64,000 bases of DNA from Rosenbergiella metrosideri (GTDB lineage: Bacteria; Pseudomonadota; Gammaproteobacteria; Enterobacterales; Enterobacteriaceae), in NCBI RefSeq assembly GCF_022602565.1, contig NZ_JALBCV010000008.1, forward strand, positions 1 to 64,000, read 5' to 3'. Shown in pieces: positions 9,494-20,097 of the stretch (its first letter is position 1; each line of letters begins with the position of its first letter). Below the pieces are notes generated by a model. The model saw only the letters and a list, made by a program, of their open reading frames with translations, was not told the DNA's origin and searched no databases. The position numbers and the translations under genes are program-made.

Positions 9494-9816
9494 ATTAAGC
9501 AGTTTCCTTCGATGTCCTTACGACAAATACGTCGTTCGCCAATGAACAGATTAAGAGATTATCAGAGATTATCAAGAAGACAATTTATGAATTATATCTA
9601 GATGTAAATATCTTTGACACTCATTTAAGCTGAAGCCCCTTATAACAAGGGCTAAGCGTTATTTGAGACTAGCGTAGAAAATGTAAACTGGCGAGAGTTT
9701 TTAAGATTTTTTTTGATCTTATTAGGAAAAATATCTGGTAAGCCTATTTTTAATGGAATTCATAGGGAATATCCGGGGGGGATTCCCCCCGGGGAAGGGT
9801 AAAATAAGCCGCGTAA
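9494..9816. other. gene-less 323-bp spacer between lpxT and mepS
   Basis: It holds the mepS promoter region, which I could not pin down to convincing -10/-35 hexamers. There is a small GCCC...GGGC hairpin at 9635-9652 and a very GC-rich hairpin near the lpxT end (listed separately). No ORF with a ribosome-binding site is visible on either strand. Confidence 0.6.
9773..9792 (-). terminator. GC-rich hairpin after lpxT
   Basis: CCGGGGGG and CCCCCCGG pair across a four-base GATT loop, 24 bases beyond the lpxT stop. There is no T run on the minus strand, so it may be an RNA 3'-end stabiliser rather than a true rho-independent terminator. Confidence 0.4.
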
Positions 9817-10512
9817 TTAGTGAACACCGGGTAATTTACGATAGATTTTATCAATCAGAATATCGGTGAGCGGCGTTAATAAACACCAGCTCATCCCCAC
9901 TAATACAACAGAAAGCGATCCGACTGAAATATCGGTAAACCAGTGAGCCCCCACCATTACGCGCGGTAATGCGAAAACACCCAGAATAATTAGCCCGACA
10001 ACGAAGGCCTTACGGCCAAAGTAGCGTCCCATAAAGCAGGCATAAATCATAAGCATCATCCCGTGATCCCCGGGAAAGCTGTCAGCTGAACCATCTTTGG
10101 TATGGATTCCCGTGAGCAGCCCTGCACGTTGTGCATCAGCAAAGAACAGCGAAGGGCTACTGTGGCTGACGGGAATAAGGTGGCCGAGTTGATTGAGCAC
10201 CACTGCGGTAATCAGCATAGTGATGCCCAAGGCTAACATCCACATCCGACCTTTATGATCTTTTCGCCGCCAGAAAGAATAAAAATAAGCTGCCATCGCT
10301 AGAAACGAAACAATATCGAAGCCACGATAATTGGTGATAGCCACAAATACGGCAAAGGCATGTGATTTCACCATTTCATGGTTAAAACTGTAGAAAATCG
10401 ATTTATCTAACGAAAACCAGAAACCATGATTCACCGGTAGATACCACGAAAAGAAGAGGCAAAGACCGAGCAAGTTCAATAGGATTATCGCTGAAAAATT
10501 AGACTGGCGCAT
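9817..10512 (-). CDS. lpxT: lipid A 1-phosphotransferase LpxT (YeiU), PAP2 family
   Basis: I choose the ATG at 10512 (MRQSNFSAIILLNLLGL), preceded by AGGGAG; the track's upstream alternative overlaps yeiP's spacer. The resulting 231-aa protein has about six membrane segments. It carries the PAP2 motifs DSFPGDHGMMLM and GAHWFTDI. In E. coli LpxT transfers a phosphate from undecaprenyl pyrophosphate to lipid A on the periplasmic side. It starts 20 bases after yeiP on the same strand, so both may be co-transcribed. The N-terminal SWYLPVNHGFW segment matches E. coli LpxT rather than PgpB or YbjG. Confidence 0.88.
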   Translation of the reverse strand: MRQSNFSAIILLNLLGLCLFFSWYLPVNHGFWFSLDKSIFYSFNHEMVKSHAFAVFVAITNYRGFDIVSFLAMAAYFYSFWRRKDHKGRMWMLALGITMLITAVVLNQLGHLIPVSHSSPSLFFADAQRAGLLTGIHTKDGSADSFPGDHGMMLMIYACFMGRYFGRKAFVVGLIILGVFALPRVMVGAHWFTDISVGSLSVVLVGMSWCLLTPLTDILIDKIYRKLPGVH

Positions 10513-10531
10513 AATCTGCTCCCTGTAAGGA

Positions 10532-11104
10532 TTAATCGGCACGACTCATATAACGACGTTCAGGGATGTGAATCCGGATCTTATCGCCATTACTTAAGTA
10601 CTCAGGGACTTGAACGGTTAACCCAGTGGAGAGTGCTGCGGCTTTGGTTCGGGCGCTGGCTGACGCGCCTTTGATGCCAGGGACAGTCTCCACAATCACC
10701 AAATCCACGGTTTGAGGCAGTTCTAAAGCTAATACTTGATCATCCATCAGTAAGACTTGCATACCCGGCAGACCCGCTTCAGGAATGAAGAGTAGCTCTT
10801 CTTCTATTTGCTCACGGTTGAAGCTATAAGGGGTATAGTCTTCATCGTCCATGAATACATATTCATTTCCATCGGTATAGGAAAAACTCACTGCACGGCG
10901 ATTCAGCTGGATGCTGTCGATAATATCGTCGCCTTTAAAGCGCTCTTCCACTTTTAATCCACTGCGAATATCGGTAAAGCGCATCTTGTATAATGTAGCG
11001 GCGCCACGGGCACTAGGACTCTGCACATCGATATCTTTGACTAAAAGTAATTTACCGTTCCAACTTACCGCCATACCGCGTTTTATTTCATTTGCTTTAG
11101 GCAT
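10532..11104 (-). CDS. yeiP: elongation factor P-like protein YeiP (EfpL)
   Basis: Start at the ATG at 11104 ([11 protein letters not shown]) after GAGG, giving 190 aa as in E. coli. It has a KOW-like N-terminal domain followed by two OB domains ending in [27 protein letters not shown]. In the loop where EF-P carries its modified lysine, this protein has SPSARG with Arg33, the hallmark of the YeiP paralogue. It is thought to help ribosomes through proline-containing stalls without beta-lysylation. It lies upstream of lpxT and is divergent from yeiW. Confidence 0.93.
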   Translation of the reverse strand: MPKANEIKRGMAVSWNGKLLLVKDIDVQSPSARGAATLYKMRFTDIRSGLKVEERFKGDDIIDSIQLNRRAVSFSYTDGNEYVFMDDEDYTPYSFNREQIEEELLFIPEAGLPGMQVLLMDDQVLALELPQTVDLVIVETVPGIKGASASARTKAAALSTGLTVQVPEYLSNGDKIRIHIPERRYMSRAD

Positions 11105-11301
11105 TGAAGAGACCTCAAATAGGATGATTACAATAATGCGGGGAAAATACTCGCCCCCGTGGTTGCATACAAGCAAAATAGTGGTGCACTAGGCATCTTT
11201 AGCTAAATTTTTCACATTCATTTAGCTGAAATTTATGTTGCATAATAATGATGGCATCCAGATACTCTCTACCATTAACCTTATTTAATAAAAGAGCGTC
11301 T

Positions 11302-11559
11302 ATGGAATGCCGTAGCCACTGTGGTGCCTGCTGTATCGCGCCCTCAATCTCTTCACCGATTCCGGGTATGCCTGAGGGCAAGCCAGCCGGAGTTCGCTGT
11401 GTGCAATTGGACGATAATAATCTCTGTAAAATCTTTACATCGCCGCTACGTCCAGCCGTGTGTGGAGGGTTACAACCTCATCCTGATATGTGTGCAACGT
11501 CACGCGACGAAGCAATGACCTATCTGCTCGAGCTTGACGCGGCGACTGCGCCACACTAG
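11302..11559 (+). CDS. yeiW: YkgJ-family cysteine-cluster protein YeiW
   Basis: An 85-aa protein starting [15 protein letters not shown], with a Cys-rich N-terminus (CxxxCxxCC) and further conserved Cys in RCVQL, LCKIF, VCGGL and MCATS. This pattern is that of the YkgJ/UPF0153 family, thought to bind zinc or iron. An ATG at 11248 would add 18 residues, but the AAAGAG before 11302 and family alignment favour the shorter form. Function is not known. It lies between yeiP and fruB, as in E. coli where setB is also nearby; setB is absent here. Confidence 0.85.
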   Translation: MECRSHCGACCIAPSISSPIPGMPEGKPAGVRCVQLDDNNLCKIFTSPLRPAVCGGLQPHPDMCATSRDEAMTYLLELDAATAPH

Positions 11560-11662
11560 TCCTACTAAGCAAATTCGGCTAACACTGATTTAAATTTTAA
11601 AATTGTGCGTTGACTCAAAATTATTAATTTCAATTTTTGATATAAAAAGCGCTAATTTAGTT

Positions 11663-11676
11663 GCTGAAACGATTCA
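11663..11676 (+). promoter_or_regulatory. Cra (FruR) operator of fruBKA
   Basis: GCTGAAACGATTCA matches the Cra palindrome TGAAACGTTTCA in all but one position. It lies 19 bases before the fruB start codon, where E. coli fruB also has a Cra operator. Binding would repress the operon until fructose 1-phosphate accumulates. Confidence 0.8.
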
Positions 11677-11694
11677 ACCTATGTGAGGAAAATT

Positions 11695-12828
11695 ATGTTC
11701 CAGCTCGAAGTTCAGGCGATTCATACTGGCGCCTCAGCCACCAATAAAGAAGATGCAATCCGTCAAGTTGCGGCGGCACTCGCCAATGCGGGCAATGTGG
11801 GTGAGGGCTATGTGAGTGGAATGTTAGCGCGTGAGCAGCAGACCTCCACTTATCTGGGTAACGGCATTGCCATCCCTCACGGCACTACGGATACGCGTGA
11901 TTTAGTGCTTAACACGGGCGTACAGGTTTTCCAATTTCCGCAGGGAATCGAATGGGGTGCTGATCAAACGGCTTATGTTGTTATTGGTATTGCGGCAAAA
12001 TCCGATGAGCACCTCGCCTTACTCCGTCAGCTAACTCACGTATTAAGCGATGACAGCATTGCTGAGACGATTAAAACAGCCTCCGCCGAAGAGTTGCGTG
12101 CTATTTTAATGGGTGAAAAGCAGCCAGCGGAATTTCGATTTGATACCTCATTAATCTCATTAGGGGTCAATACGACTGATCTCATCACTTTGCAAGCATT
12201 AAATGCTGGGCGGCTACAAGCTATTCATGCAGTTACCCCGCAATTTGTGGCCAATACATTGGCACAGAAACCATTGCACCTTGGACAAGGTATCTGGTTA
12301 CAAGATTGTGCAGAAGGTAACCTGTTCAGCGCTGTCGCAGTGAGTCGACCGTCCTCAACGGTAACGCTCGAGTCTGGGGAAGCGCTTTCATTATTAATCA
12401 CCAGTTCCACGGCCGATGAACAGCCACTGACGGTTATCCGTTACCTCACACAATTGATCAATAATAATCAAACCTCTGCATTGTCCAGTGCTGATGCCGC
12501 GGGTGTCCTGGCGCTGTTAACCAGCGAAGTGAGCCTGGGCGACGATACCGTCACCGAAGAGTTTGTGATTAAGAATGAACATGGCTTGCATGCCCGTCCA
12601 GGCACTGCGCTGGTCACGGTGATTAAACAGTACGACTGTGATGTTAGCGTAATTAACCTTGATGGTAGCGGTAAGCCAGCTAATGGCCGTAGTTTAATGA
12701 AAGTTGTCGCCTTAGGCGTGAAGAAAGGCCATCGGTTACGCTTCACCACCAGTGGTCCACAAGCTGCTGAAGCAATGAAAGCTATCGGCGAGGCGATCGC
12801 CAGTGGATTGGGGGAGGGCGCAGAATGA
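11695..12828 (+). CDS. fruB: fructose PTS diphosphoryl transfer protein FruB (EIIA-HPr)
   Basis: Start at the ATG at 11695 (MFQLEVQ) after GAGGAA. The N-terminal EIIA-Fru domain has phosphorylated His62 in [12 protein letters not shown] central M domain follows, then a C-terminal HPr-like domain (FPr) whose active His lies in [11 protein letters not shown] near residue 300. It carries phosphate from Enzyme I to FruA during fructose uptake. It is the first gene of fruBKA, overlapping fruK by four bases (ATGA), with a Cra operator just upstream. At 377 aa it is close to the E. coli length. Confidence 0.96.
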   Translation: MFQLEVQAIHTGASATNKEDAIRQVAAALANAGNVGEGYVSGMLAREQQTSTYLGNGIAIPHGTTDTRDLVLNTGVQVFQFPQGIEWGADQTAYVVIGIAAKSDEHLALLRQLTHVLSDDSIAETIKTASAEELRAILMGEKQPAEFRFDTSLISLGVNTTDLITLQALNAGRLQAIHAVTPQFVANTLAQKPLHLGQGIWLQDCAEGNLFSAVAVSRPSSTVTLESGEALSLLITSSTADEQPLTVIRYLTQLINNNQTSALSSADAAGVLALLTSEVSLGDDTVTEEFVIKNEHGLHARPGTALVTVIKQYDCDVSVINLDGSGKPANGRSLMKVVALGVKKGHRLRFTTSGPQAAEAMKAIGEAIASGLGEGAE

Positions 12829-13772
12829 GCCGCCGTGTTGCCACTATCTCCTTAAATCCCGCCTACGATCTGGTTGGTTTTACGCCTGAGATCGAGCGTG
12901 GTGAGGTCAATTTGGTTGAGACTACCGGCCTGCATGCTGCGGGCAAAGGGATCAACGTTGCTAAAGTCTTAAAAAATCTTGGGGTAGACGTCACGGTAGG
13001 TGGATTGCTAGGGCGTGAGAACCAAGAGGGCTTCGACCAGTTATTCGCTGAGTTAGGCCTACATAATCGTTTTCAGGTCATTGATGGCCGTACGCGTATC
13101 AATATCAAAGTGACTGAAGCAGGTGGCGATGTCACCGACCTCAACTTTTCCGGCTTCAACGTCAGCGAAGAAAATTGGCAGCATTTCAAGCAAGATTCGC
13201 TCAATTGGCTTGGCGACTTCGATATGGTCTGCGTGAGCGGAAGCTTACCTCAAGGGATTGCTCTTGATGAGTTTACCGACTGGATGAAAGCGCTTCGTCA
13301 ACAATGTCCATGTTTGGTCTTCGACAGTAGCCGTGCAGCGCTGGATGCAGGATTACTGGCAGGCCCTTGGTTAGTTAAGCCTAATCGTCGGGAATTAGAA
13401 ATGTGGGCGGGTCGCTCACTGCCTGAACTCAGCGATATTATTGCGGCCGCCCATCAACTGCGTGAGCAAGGGATTAGTCACGTTGTGGTTTCCCTCGGAG
13501 CAGAAGGGGCGTTATGGGTTAACGCCTCCGGAGCATGGCTGGCAAAACCCCCGGCGTGTGAAATCGTCAGCACGGTAGGCGCAGGTGACTCCATGGTGGG
13601 CGGACTGATTTACGGCTTACTGATGGGTGAAACCAGCGAACATACGTTAAGGTTAGCGACAGCGGTTGCGGCACTGGCAGTGAGCCAAAGCAACGTTGGC
13701 ATTACGGACCGCTCAGCCCTCGCGGCGATGATGGCTCGTGTCGAATTACACTCCGTTACCGAACAGCAGTAG
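12825..13772 (+). CDS. fruK: 1-phosphofructokinase FruK
   Basis: A PfkB/ribokinase-family kinase of 315 residues. The N-terminal substrate region has [14 protein letters not shown], and the C-terminal ATP/catalytic motif is [12 protein letters not shown] with the catalytic Asp. It converts fructose 1-phosphate to fructose 1,6-bisphosphate. The start codon overlaps the fruB stop (ATGA), implying translational coupling. fruA follows after 12 bases with a GAGGAAAG ribosome-binding site. Confidence 0.96.
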   Translation: MSRRVATISLNPAYDLVGFTPEIERGEVNLVETTGLHAAGKGINVAKVLKNLGVDVTVGGLLGRENQEGFDQLFAELGLHNRFQVIDGRTRINIKVTEAGGDVTDLNFSGFNVSEENWQHFKQDSLNWLGDFDMVCVSGSLPQGIALDEFTDWMKALRQQCPCLVFDSSRAALDAGLLAGPWLVKPNRRELEMWAGRSLPELSDIIAAAHQLREQGISHVVVSLGAEGALWVNASGAWLAKPPACEIVSTVGAGDSMVGGLIYGLLMGETSEHTLRLATAVAALAVSQSNVGITDRSALAAMMARVELHSVTEQQ

Positions 13773-13784
13773 AGGAAAGTAGAG

Positions 13785-15479
13785 ATGAAAATAGCATTAA
13801 TCCCCGATGCATCGTTGGGCTTAGCGTCGGCACAGCTGGTTAAACAAGCCTTCGAAAAGGCGATCAGTGAGCAGTACGAGTATTCATTAGCTACGGTAGC
13901 TGAAGCAGAAACCGTGATTGTTGCAGGGGATCCTGCAGCGGCCGCTTCTCACTTAGCCGGTAAACAGGTCGCGGCCACAGAGAGTCAATCACTGTTGACC
14001 GACGCGAAAACCGCCATTGGACAAGCATTAGCCAATGCGACGACTTGGCAAGCCCCCGCGGTTGCCTCAACACCCTCAGCGGCCTCGACGTCTGCGGTGA
14101 AAAAAATCGTTGCCGTCACTGCCTGCCCAACGGGTGTGGCGCATACCTTTATGGCGGCTGAAGCGATAGAAGCGGAAGCGAAAAAGCGCGGGTGGCCTGT
14201 TCGCGTCGAAACCCGTGGTTCTGTCGGTGCCGGTAATCCGATTACTCCAGAAGAAGTGGCTGATGCCGATATTGTCTTCATCGCTGCCGATATTGATGTC
14301 GATTTGGCGAAGTTTGCCGGAAAACCGATGTATCGGACATCCACCGGTCTTGCCCTGAAAAAGACTGCGCAAGAGTTCGATAAAGCGCTGAATGAGGCAA
14401 AGCCTTATCATTCAGCCAATGGCTCGGCGCAGGCTGCATCCGGTACTGCGGGGGATAAAAAAAAGAAATCCGGCGCTTATCGTCACTTGCTTACCGGTGT
14501 CTCATTCATGTTGCCTATGGTGGTCGCGGGTGGACTGTGTATCGCATTGTCTTTCGCTTTCGGTATTAACGCCTTTAAAGAACAGGGCACTCTTGCAGCC
14601 GCCTTGATGCAAATTGGTGGAACCACGGCGTTTGCCTTGATGGTTCCCGTGTTGGCCGGCTACATTGCCTTCTCTATCGCTGACCGCCCAGGCTTAACCC
14701 CAGGTCTGATTGGCGGTATGTTAGCCTCGACGTTAAGCGCAGGTTTCCTCGGCGGTATCATTGCTGGATTTATCGCCGGCTACACTGCAAAACTGATTAG
14801 CGGGAAGTTGAAGCTGCCGCAAAGCATGGAAGCGCTAAAACCCATCTTGATTATTCCGTTGGTGGCAAGTTTAGTGACTGGTCTGCTGATGATCTACGTA
14901 GTGGGTAAGCCTGTTGCCTTTATCATGGAATCATTAACCCATTGGTTAGGGACCATGGGCACAGCAAACGCAGTCTTACTGGGTGCGGTGCTTGGGGCGA
15001 TGCAATGTAGTGATATGGGTGGCCCGATAAATAAGGTCGCTTATGCCTTTGGTGTCGGCTTATTAAGTTCTTCTACCTACGGTCCGATGGCAGCCATTAT
15101 GGCGGCAGGTATGGTCCCGCCTCTAGCAATGGGCTTAGCGACCTTGGTTGCCCGTCGTAAATTTGCCAAAGCGCAACAAGAGGGGGGTAAAGCCGCTATC
15201 GTCCTCGGATTGTGTTATATCACCGAGGGAGTTATTCCGTTTGCAGCGCGAGATCCCCTACGGGTATTACCCTGCTGTATCGTGGGCGGTGCGCTGACCG
15301 GCGCTATTGCCATGGCAATTGGTTCTAAACTGATGGCACCTCATGGCGGGATCTTCGTGTTCTTAATTCCTGGTGCGATTACTCCGGTACTAGGCTATAT
15401 CGGTGCCATTTTAGCGGGTGTGATTGTCGCGGGTATTGCTTACGCTATTATCAAGCGTCCTGAGCCAATCACCGCCTAA
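13785..15479 (+). CDS. fruA: fructose-specific PTS EIIB'BC component FruA
   Basis: An N-terminal degenerate IIB' domain (residues 1-100) lacks the active cysteine. A linker rich in Ala/Ser/Thr follows, then the IIB domain with phosphocysteine in VTACPTGVAHTFMAAEA (about residue 112). The membrane-embedded IIC domain (about 225-560) has roughly eight to ten hydrophobic segments and the motif MGGPINKVAYAFG. It imports and phosphorylates fructose at C1. It ends the fruBKA operon and is followed by a terminator shared with nfo. Confidence 0.96.
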   Translation: MKIALIPDASLGLASAQLVKQAFEKAISEQYEYSLATVAEAETVIVAGDPAAAASHLAGKQVAATESQSLLTDAKTAIGQALANATTWQAPAVASTPSAASTSAVKKIVAVTACPTGVAHTFMAAEAIEAEAKKRGWPVRVETRGSVGAGNPITPEEVADADIVFIAADIDVDLAKFAGKPMYRTSTGLALKKTAQEFDKALNEAKPYHSANGSAQAASGTAGDKKKKSGAYRHLLTGVSFMLPMVVAGGLCIALSFAFGINAFKEQGTLAAALMQIGGTTAFALMVPVLAGYIAFSIADRPGLTPGLIGGMLASTLSAGFLGGIIAGFIAGYTAKLISGKLKLPQSMEALKPILIIPLVASLVTGLLMIYVVGKPVAFIMESLTHWLGTMGTANAVLLGAVLGAMQCSDMGGPINKVAYAFGVGLLSSSTYGPMAAIMAAGMVPPLAMGLATLVARRKFAKAQQEGGKAAIVLGLCYITEGVIPFAARDPLRVLPCCIVGGALTGAIAMAIGSKLMAPHGGIFVFLIPGAITPVLGYIGAILAGVIVAGIAYAIIKRPEPITA

Positions 15480-15495
15480 GACGACGGTATCAACG

Positions 15496-15530
15496 AAAAA
15501 GGCCGTTCCCTTTAGGGTGCGGCCTTTTTT
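15496..15530. terminator. bidirectional terminator between fruA and nfo
   Basis: AAAAAGGCC and GGCCTTTTTT pair around a loop that itself contains a CCC/GGG step. Poly-A and poly-T tracts on the two sides serve both convergent genes. Confidence 0.88.
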
Positions 15531-15543
15531 ATTGCACTCACGA

Positions 15544-16383
15544 TTATTGCTGGGCTTTGAGCCAGGCGATCTCTTCTGCCCAAATATCCTGATTGATCGT
15601 TTCTAAGATAAGCGGAATATGATCAAAACGTGGGTCTTGCATTAACCATTTAAAGGGAGTGTAACCAATATTGCCTTCGCCAAGGCTGTCGTGGCGGTCG
15701 ACGCGGCTATTAAATTGGCTTTTCGCATCATTTAAATGCATTCCTCGTAGGTACTGAAAACCGACGATGCGTTCAAAAGCGTTAAACGTCTTTTCGCACT
15801 CGTCTACAGTGCGTAGGTCGTAGCCTGCCGCAAAGGCGTGACAGGTATCGATACAGACCCCCACCCGCGATTTATCCTCGACATGATGGATAATCTCCGC
15901 CAGATGCTCGAATTCGAAGCCAAGATTACTGCCTTGCCCTGCGGTATTTTCGATAACCGCCGTCACGCCAGAGGTTTTATCTAGAGCAATGTTAATCGAT
16001 TCGGCAATACGTTTTAGGCATTCATCGGTCGAGATTTGCTGAAGATGGCTACCCGGATGGAAATTAAGCAAGGCGATTCCCAAAGATGCTGCACGTTCTA
16101 ACTCATCAATAAAGGCGGCGCGCGATTTCTCCAAGGCTTCAGCCACGGGATGGCCGAGGTTAATTAAGTAGCTATCGTGTGGCAGAATCTGTTGTGGCCC
16201 ATAGCCATAGTCACTGCAAGCCTGACGGAAGAGATCGATAGTCGATTGCGACAGTGGCGGGGCCTTCCACTGACGCTGATTTTTGGTGAATAGCGCAAAA
16301 GCTGTTGCGCCAATATCATGTGCTCGCGTTACCGCATTAAAGACACCGCCTGCGGCACTGACATGCGCTCCAATATATTTCAT
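15544..16383 (-). CDS. nfo: endonuclease IV (AP endonuclease)
   Basis: A TIM-barrel AP endonuclease 2 family protein of 279 aa (E. coli 285). It begins [18 protein letters not shown] and contains the family zinc-ligand motifs [33 protein letters not shown] and [23 protein letters not shown]. It incises DNA at abasic sites in base excision repair. It is convergent with fruA and divergent from the LysR gene yeiE. The yeiH gene found between nfo and yeiE in E. coli is absent here. Confidence 0.97.
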   Translation of the reverse strand: MKYIGAHVSAAGGVFNAVTRAHDIGATAFALFTKNQRQWKAPPLSQSTIDLFRQACSDYGYGPQQILPHDSYLINLGHPVAEALEKSRAAFIDELERAASLGIALLNFHPGSHLQQISTDECLKRIAESINIALDKTSGVTAVIENTAGQGSNLGFEFEHLAEIIHHVEDKSRVGVCIDTCHAFAAGYDLRTVDECEKTFNAFERIVGFQYLRGMHLNDAKSQFNSRVDRHDSLGEGNIGYTPFKWLMQDPRFDHIPLILETINQDIWAEEIAWLKAQQ

Positions 16384-16534
16384 TATTTATCCCTGACATG
16401 AAAAGTCGAGTGGTGTGTGCATAAATCATAAATTCGTTCATGATTCTATTATTAATCAGTAAAACTGGTAAACTGTTTACTTTAACCGGTTATGTTAAAG
16501 CTTATCACAATAGCAAAAGTCAGGGATTTACCCT

Positions 16535-17410
16535 ATGCATATTACGCTACGCCAACTCGCTGTTTTTACAGAAGTTATCAAAAGTGGCTCGACCACTCAT
16601 GCTGCGCAAGTTCTTGCGCTGTCTCAATCAGCAGTGAGTGCCTCGTTAACCGATTTAGAGGGTCAACTGGGTGTACAATTATTCGATCGTGCCGGTAAGC
16701 GTTTGATCATTAATGAGCATGGTCGACTACTCTATCCTCGGGCCATGGCGTTGTTAGATCATGCCAATGATATTGAACTGTTATTTAAACAAGGACAGGG
16801 TGCATTATCGCTTGCCGCGAGCAGTACCATTGGTAATTACCTGTTACCCGCAGTGATTGCGGATTATCGTCGCGATTTACCCGATGCCCGATTAGAGCTT
16901 ACGGTGGGAAACAGCCAAGAAGTAATTGACGCTGTTGCGCACTTCAATGCCGATATTGGGTTAATTGAAGGACCTTGTCACCAGCACGATATCGTCAGCC
17001 AGCCGTGGTTACAAGATGAACTGGTTATTTTTGCTGCACCGGGTGCGGCAATCTTTAAACAGCCCATTACGCTTGAGGCGTTAGCCAATTCGCCTTGGAT
17101 TCTGCGTGAGCAAGGTTCAGGAACACGCGCACTGGTCGACCACCTGCTACTCAGCAAGCTTAGCCACTATCATGTGACGATGGAATTAGGCAATTCTGAG
17201 GCGATCAAACATGCTGTACGTTACGGTATGGGGTTAAGCTGCCTTTCACGGCGTGTCATTGCCGACCTATTAGACAGTGGTTTACTGCGTGAAGTGCATG
17301 CACCACTCCCTACGATGACCCGTACCCTTTATTTGATTCAACACCAACAAAAGCAGCGCTCCCGGGCGATAGAACGTTTCTTAACCTACTGCCATCAAGT
17401 GGTTGAATAG
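16535..17410 (+). CDS. yeiE: LysR-family regulator YeiE
   Basis: A 291-aa LysR protein. The N-terminal winged helix is [39 protein letters not shown], and the effector domain begins near residue 90 ([19 protein letters not shown]). It is placed directly before lysP, as in E. coli where yeiE neighbours lysP. In enterobacteria YeiE has been linked to sulfite stress and motility; I infer the same family identity from sequence and context. It is divergent from nfo, with a 151-bp shared control region. The ribosome-binding site before the ATG is weak. Confidence 0.85.
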   Translation: MHITLRQLAVFTEVIKSGSTTHAAQVLALSQSAVSASLTDLEGQLGVQLFDRAGKRLIINEHGRLLYPRAMALLDHANDIELLFKQGQGALSLAASSTIGNYLLPAVIADYRRDLPDARLELTVGNSQEVIDAVAHFNADIGLIEGPCHQHDIVSQPWLQDELVIFAAPGAAIFKQPITLEALANSPWILREQGSGTRALVDHLLLSKLSHYHVTMELGNSEAIKHAVRYGMGLSCLSRRVIADLLDSGLLREVHAPLPTMTRTLYLIQHQQKQRSRAIERFLTYCHQVVE

Positions 17411-17530
17411 GGTGAGGCTAATGATCGTCGCGTGATTATGAAGGTAACTTATAACAGTAAAGATAGTGCAACGCGACTGCACTGCTCTTGTTACAATCGC
17501 GCACAATTTTAGCCAGGTGAGTTTTATCCT

Positions 17531-19015
17531 ATGAATTCGAGTTCTTCTCAAACGGGCGCGTCGGGCTTAAAACGCTCGCTCAAAGCCCGTCACCTGACAA
17601 TGATTGCGATTGGCGGTTCGATTGGAACCGGGTTATTCGTCGCGTCAGGTGCCAGTATTTCTCAAGCCGGACCCGGTGGCGCGTTATTGTCGTATGCAGT
17701 AATTGGTTTGATGGTGTACTTTTTAATGACCAGCTTAGGTGAGCTCGCGGCGTACATGCCGGTATCGGGATCGTTCTCCACCTATGGTTCGCAGTATGTT
17801 GATGAAGGCTTTGGTTTTGCCCTTGGCTGGAACTATTGGTACAACTGGGCCGTAACCATCGCCGTCGATTTGGTGGCCGCACAGTTAGTGATGGGTTATT
17901 GGTTTCCCGATGTGCCGGGCTGGATCTGGAGTGCGTCTTTCCTCGCGGTTATCTTCCTATTAAACGTCATCTCAGTGAAAGGCTTTGGTGAAGCAGAATA
18001 TTGGTTCTCCTTAATCAAGGTGATCACTGTCGTGATTTTTATCGCGGTAGGGGTCTTGATGATTGTGGGGATCTTACACGGCGCAGAACACGCAGGGATT
18101 AAAAACTGGCAGTTAGGCGAAGCGCCTTTTGTCGGCGGATTCCCGGCGATGATTGGTGTGGCGATGATTGTCGGCTTCTCATTCCAAGGCACTGAGCTGA
18201 TTGGTATCGCAGCGGGCGAGTCAGAAAATCCAGAGAAAAATATTCCCCGTGCGGTACGTCAAGTATTCTGGCGTATCTTACTGTTTTATGTCTTCGCCAT
18301 TTTAGTAATTAGCTTGATTTTACCTTATACCGACCCGCGTTTATTACGTAATGATGTGGGCGATATTAGTGTCAGTCCTTTCACCCTAGTGTTTCAAAAT
18401 GCAGGGCTATTATCCGCTGCGGCGGTGATGAATGCTGTGATCTTAACGGCCGTCCTATCGGCGGGTAATTCCGGTATGTATGCCTCGACACGTATGCTCT
18501 ATACCTTGGCAACCGAAGGTAAAGCCCCGAAGATTTTTGCGGTATTGACCAAAAATGGTGTACCCCGCAATGCCTTGATTGTGACCACTGTGATCGCGGG
18601 TCTGTGTTTCCTCTCCTCACGGTTCGGTAACCAAACGGTTTATCTATGGTTATTGAATACTTCAGGGATGACCGGATTTATCGCATGGCTGGGGATTGCT
18701 ATCAGCCATTATCGTTTTCGTAAAGGTTATATCGCTCAAGGTTATGATCTGAATGATTTACCTTATCGCTCCGGCTTTTTCCCGTTAGGGCCGATGTTTG
18801 CCTTTGGTCTCTGTCTGATTATTACCTTAGGCCAAAACTATCAGGCATTCCTCGCGGATAAGATCGATTGGTATGGCGTGGCGGCGACCTATATCGGTAT
18901 CCCGCTGTTCTTATTGATCTGGCTGGGCTATCGCATCGTTCGTGGCGGACACATCATCCGCTATCAAGAGATGCACTTTCCACGCTTTAAAGCAGGGAAA
19001 CGCCTCGACAGCTAA
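17531..19015 (+). CDS. lysP: lysine-specific permease LysP
   Basis: An APC-superfamily transporter of 494 residues with twelve hydrophobic segments. The TM1 signature is RHLTMIAIGGSIGTGLFVASG, followed by GELAAYMPVSGSFSTYG and FSFQGTELIGIAAGESENPEKNIPRA. Sequence agreement with E. coli LysP runs through nearly the whole length. It imports L-lysine with protons, and in E. coli also restrains CadC. It follows yeiE by 120 bases, a spacer that includes a GTGCA...TGCAC hairpin. A GC-rich hairpin lies right after the stop. Confidence 0.96.
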   Translation: MNSSSSQTGASGLKRSLKARHLTMIAIGGSIGTGLFVASGASISQAGPGGALLSYAVIGLMVYFLMTSLGELAAYMPVSGSFSTYGSQYVDEGFGFALGWNYWYNWAVTIAVDLVAAQLVMGYWFPDVPGWIWSASFLAVIFLLNVISVKGFGEAEYWFSLIKVITVVIFIAVGVLMIVGILHGAEHAGIKNWQLGEAPFVGGFPAMIGVAMIVGFSFQGTELIGIAAGESENPEKNIPRAVRQVFWRILLFYVFAILVISLILPYTDPRLLRNDVGDISVSPFTLVFQNAGLLSAAAVMNAVILTAVLSAGNSGMYASTRMLYTLATEGKAPKIFAVLTKNGVPRNALIVTTVIAGLCFLSSRFGNQTVYLWLLNTSGMTGFIAWLGIAISHYRFRKGYIAQGYDLNDLPYRSGFFPLGPMFAFGLCLIITLGQNYQAFLADKIDWYGVAATYIGIPLFLLIWLGYRIVRGGHIIRYQEMHFPRFKAGKRLDS

Positions 19016-19021
19016 TCCCAA

Positions 19022-19050
19022 GGGCCAGGGCGCGCAATGCCCCTGGCCTT
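19022..19050. terminator. GC-rich hairpin between lysP and the convergent LysR gene
   Basis: GGCCAGGG pairs with CCCTGGCC across a short loop directly after the lysP stop codon. It touches the stop codon of the opposing gene. The T-tract is minimal, so termination is likely but not certain. Confidence 0.55.
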
Positions 19051-19915
19051 AGTCAGGATAGATTTCCGCCATCAATGCGCTTAATGCCCTGACATTAGGT
19101 GACTCCCCCTCATGACGCCATATCAATCCAGTATGTAAATGACTAATATTGTCAGGGAGCTGATGAACGGCGACCCGCGTATGGTCGGTCAGCTTATTCA
19201 ATAATGAATGCGGGATCACCGCAAGCCCAGCCCCTCCGGCAACGCAGGCTAACATGGCATGATAAGACTGAATTTCCATAATAGGCCCTGGCGTGACGCC
19301 CGCTTGTGCGAACCAATGTTCTAGACGATGACGGTAAGAACAGCTACTGCGAAAGGCGAAAAAAGTCTCTCCTATCACATCTTGTGCCACGGTGACCGGT
19401 GGATGAGCTGGGTTAGTGATTAAGACTAGGCGATCGCGATAATGGTGACCACATATGAGATCGGGACGCGGTGAGGGCTGATCGGTTAAGGCTACGGCTA
19501 ACTTTCCCTTAACGACCCGATCGAGGATTTCGCCAGAGGTTCCGGTTACCAAGGAAAGCTGCACGGCCGGATAGCGTTGATGGTAAGCAGAGAGCAATGC
19601 CGGTAAGCGAGTGGCTGCAACACTCTCTAAACTGCCGAGCGTTAAAGTCCCTGAAGGCTCAGCGGAGCGCGAAAGCTGCAAAGCCTCTTCACTCAATTGC
19701 AGGATTTTACGGGCATAGTGTAAAAATTCATGGCCGATTGGCGAGAGCCTTAACCGCTGTTTTTCACGAATAAACAGCGCGTTACCGACGTCCTCTTCAA
19801 GCTGTTTAAGACGAGTGGTGAGGTTAGAGGGCACACGGTGTAACTGTTCTGCTGCCTTAACTATCGAACCGCATTCCGCCACCGCACAAAACATTTTTAA
19901 CTGAACAAGATCCAT
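19049..19915 (-). CDS. LysR-family regulator resembling PtrR/YneJ
   Basis: Start chosen at the ATG at 19915 (MDLVQLKMFCAVAE); the longer form would begin at a TTG. The helix-turn-helix is GSIVKAAEQLHRVPSNLTTRLKQLEEDVG. HRVPSNLTTRLKQLE and the effector segment TLGSLESVAATRLPALL are close to E. coli YneJ (PtrR), which controls putrescine and glutamate catabolism genes. No target gene is divergent or adjacent in an obvious operon: lysP is convergent and folE lies 183 bases upstream on the other strand. The orthology is by resemblance only. Confidence 0.75.
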   Translation of the reverse strand: MDLVQLKMFCAVAECGSIVKAAEQLHRVPSNLTTRLKQLEEDVGNALFIREKQRLRLSPIGHEFLHYARKILQLSEEALQLSRSAEPSGTLTLGSLESVAATRLPALLSAYHQRYPAVQLSLVTGTSGEILDRVVKGKLAVALTDQPSPRPDLICGHHYRDRLVLITNPAHPPVTVAQDVIGETFFAFRSSCSYRHRLEHWFAQAGVTPGPIMEIQSYHAMLACVAGGAGLAVIPHSLLNKLTDHTRVAVHQLPDNISHLHTGLIWRHEGESPNVRALSALMAEIYPD

Positions 19916-20097
19916 TATGTCGCCTTGAGTGTCGATCAAGTCTCTAGTGTAGGAGCAGTTGCCGTGGGACTCAAGCCGTAGGTAAATGCGAACAAATGCT
20001 GTAAGGGCTGGATTAACCGCGCAGACTGCTTCACAATATGCAAAAGATTACCCGTACCGATATTAACGGGTGTAACACCTGCTGGAGAATTAAGACG

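Noticed and set aside
11610..11646. TTGACT and TATAAA as the fruB promoter
   Set aside because: The hexamers are 25 bases apart, outside the workable range; the real promoter is probably here but I could not assign it.
13985..14411. 119-aa and 111-aa ORFs antisense to fruA
   Set aside because: They lie over the Ala-rich linker and IIB domain of fruA, whose GC-rich codons leave the opposite strand open.
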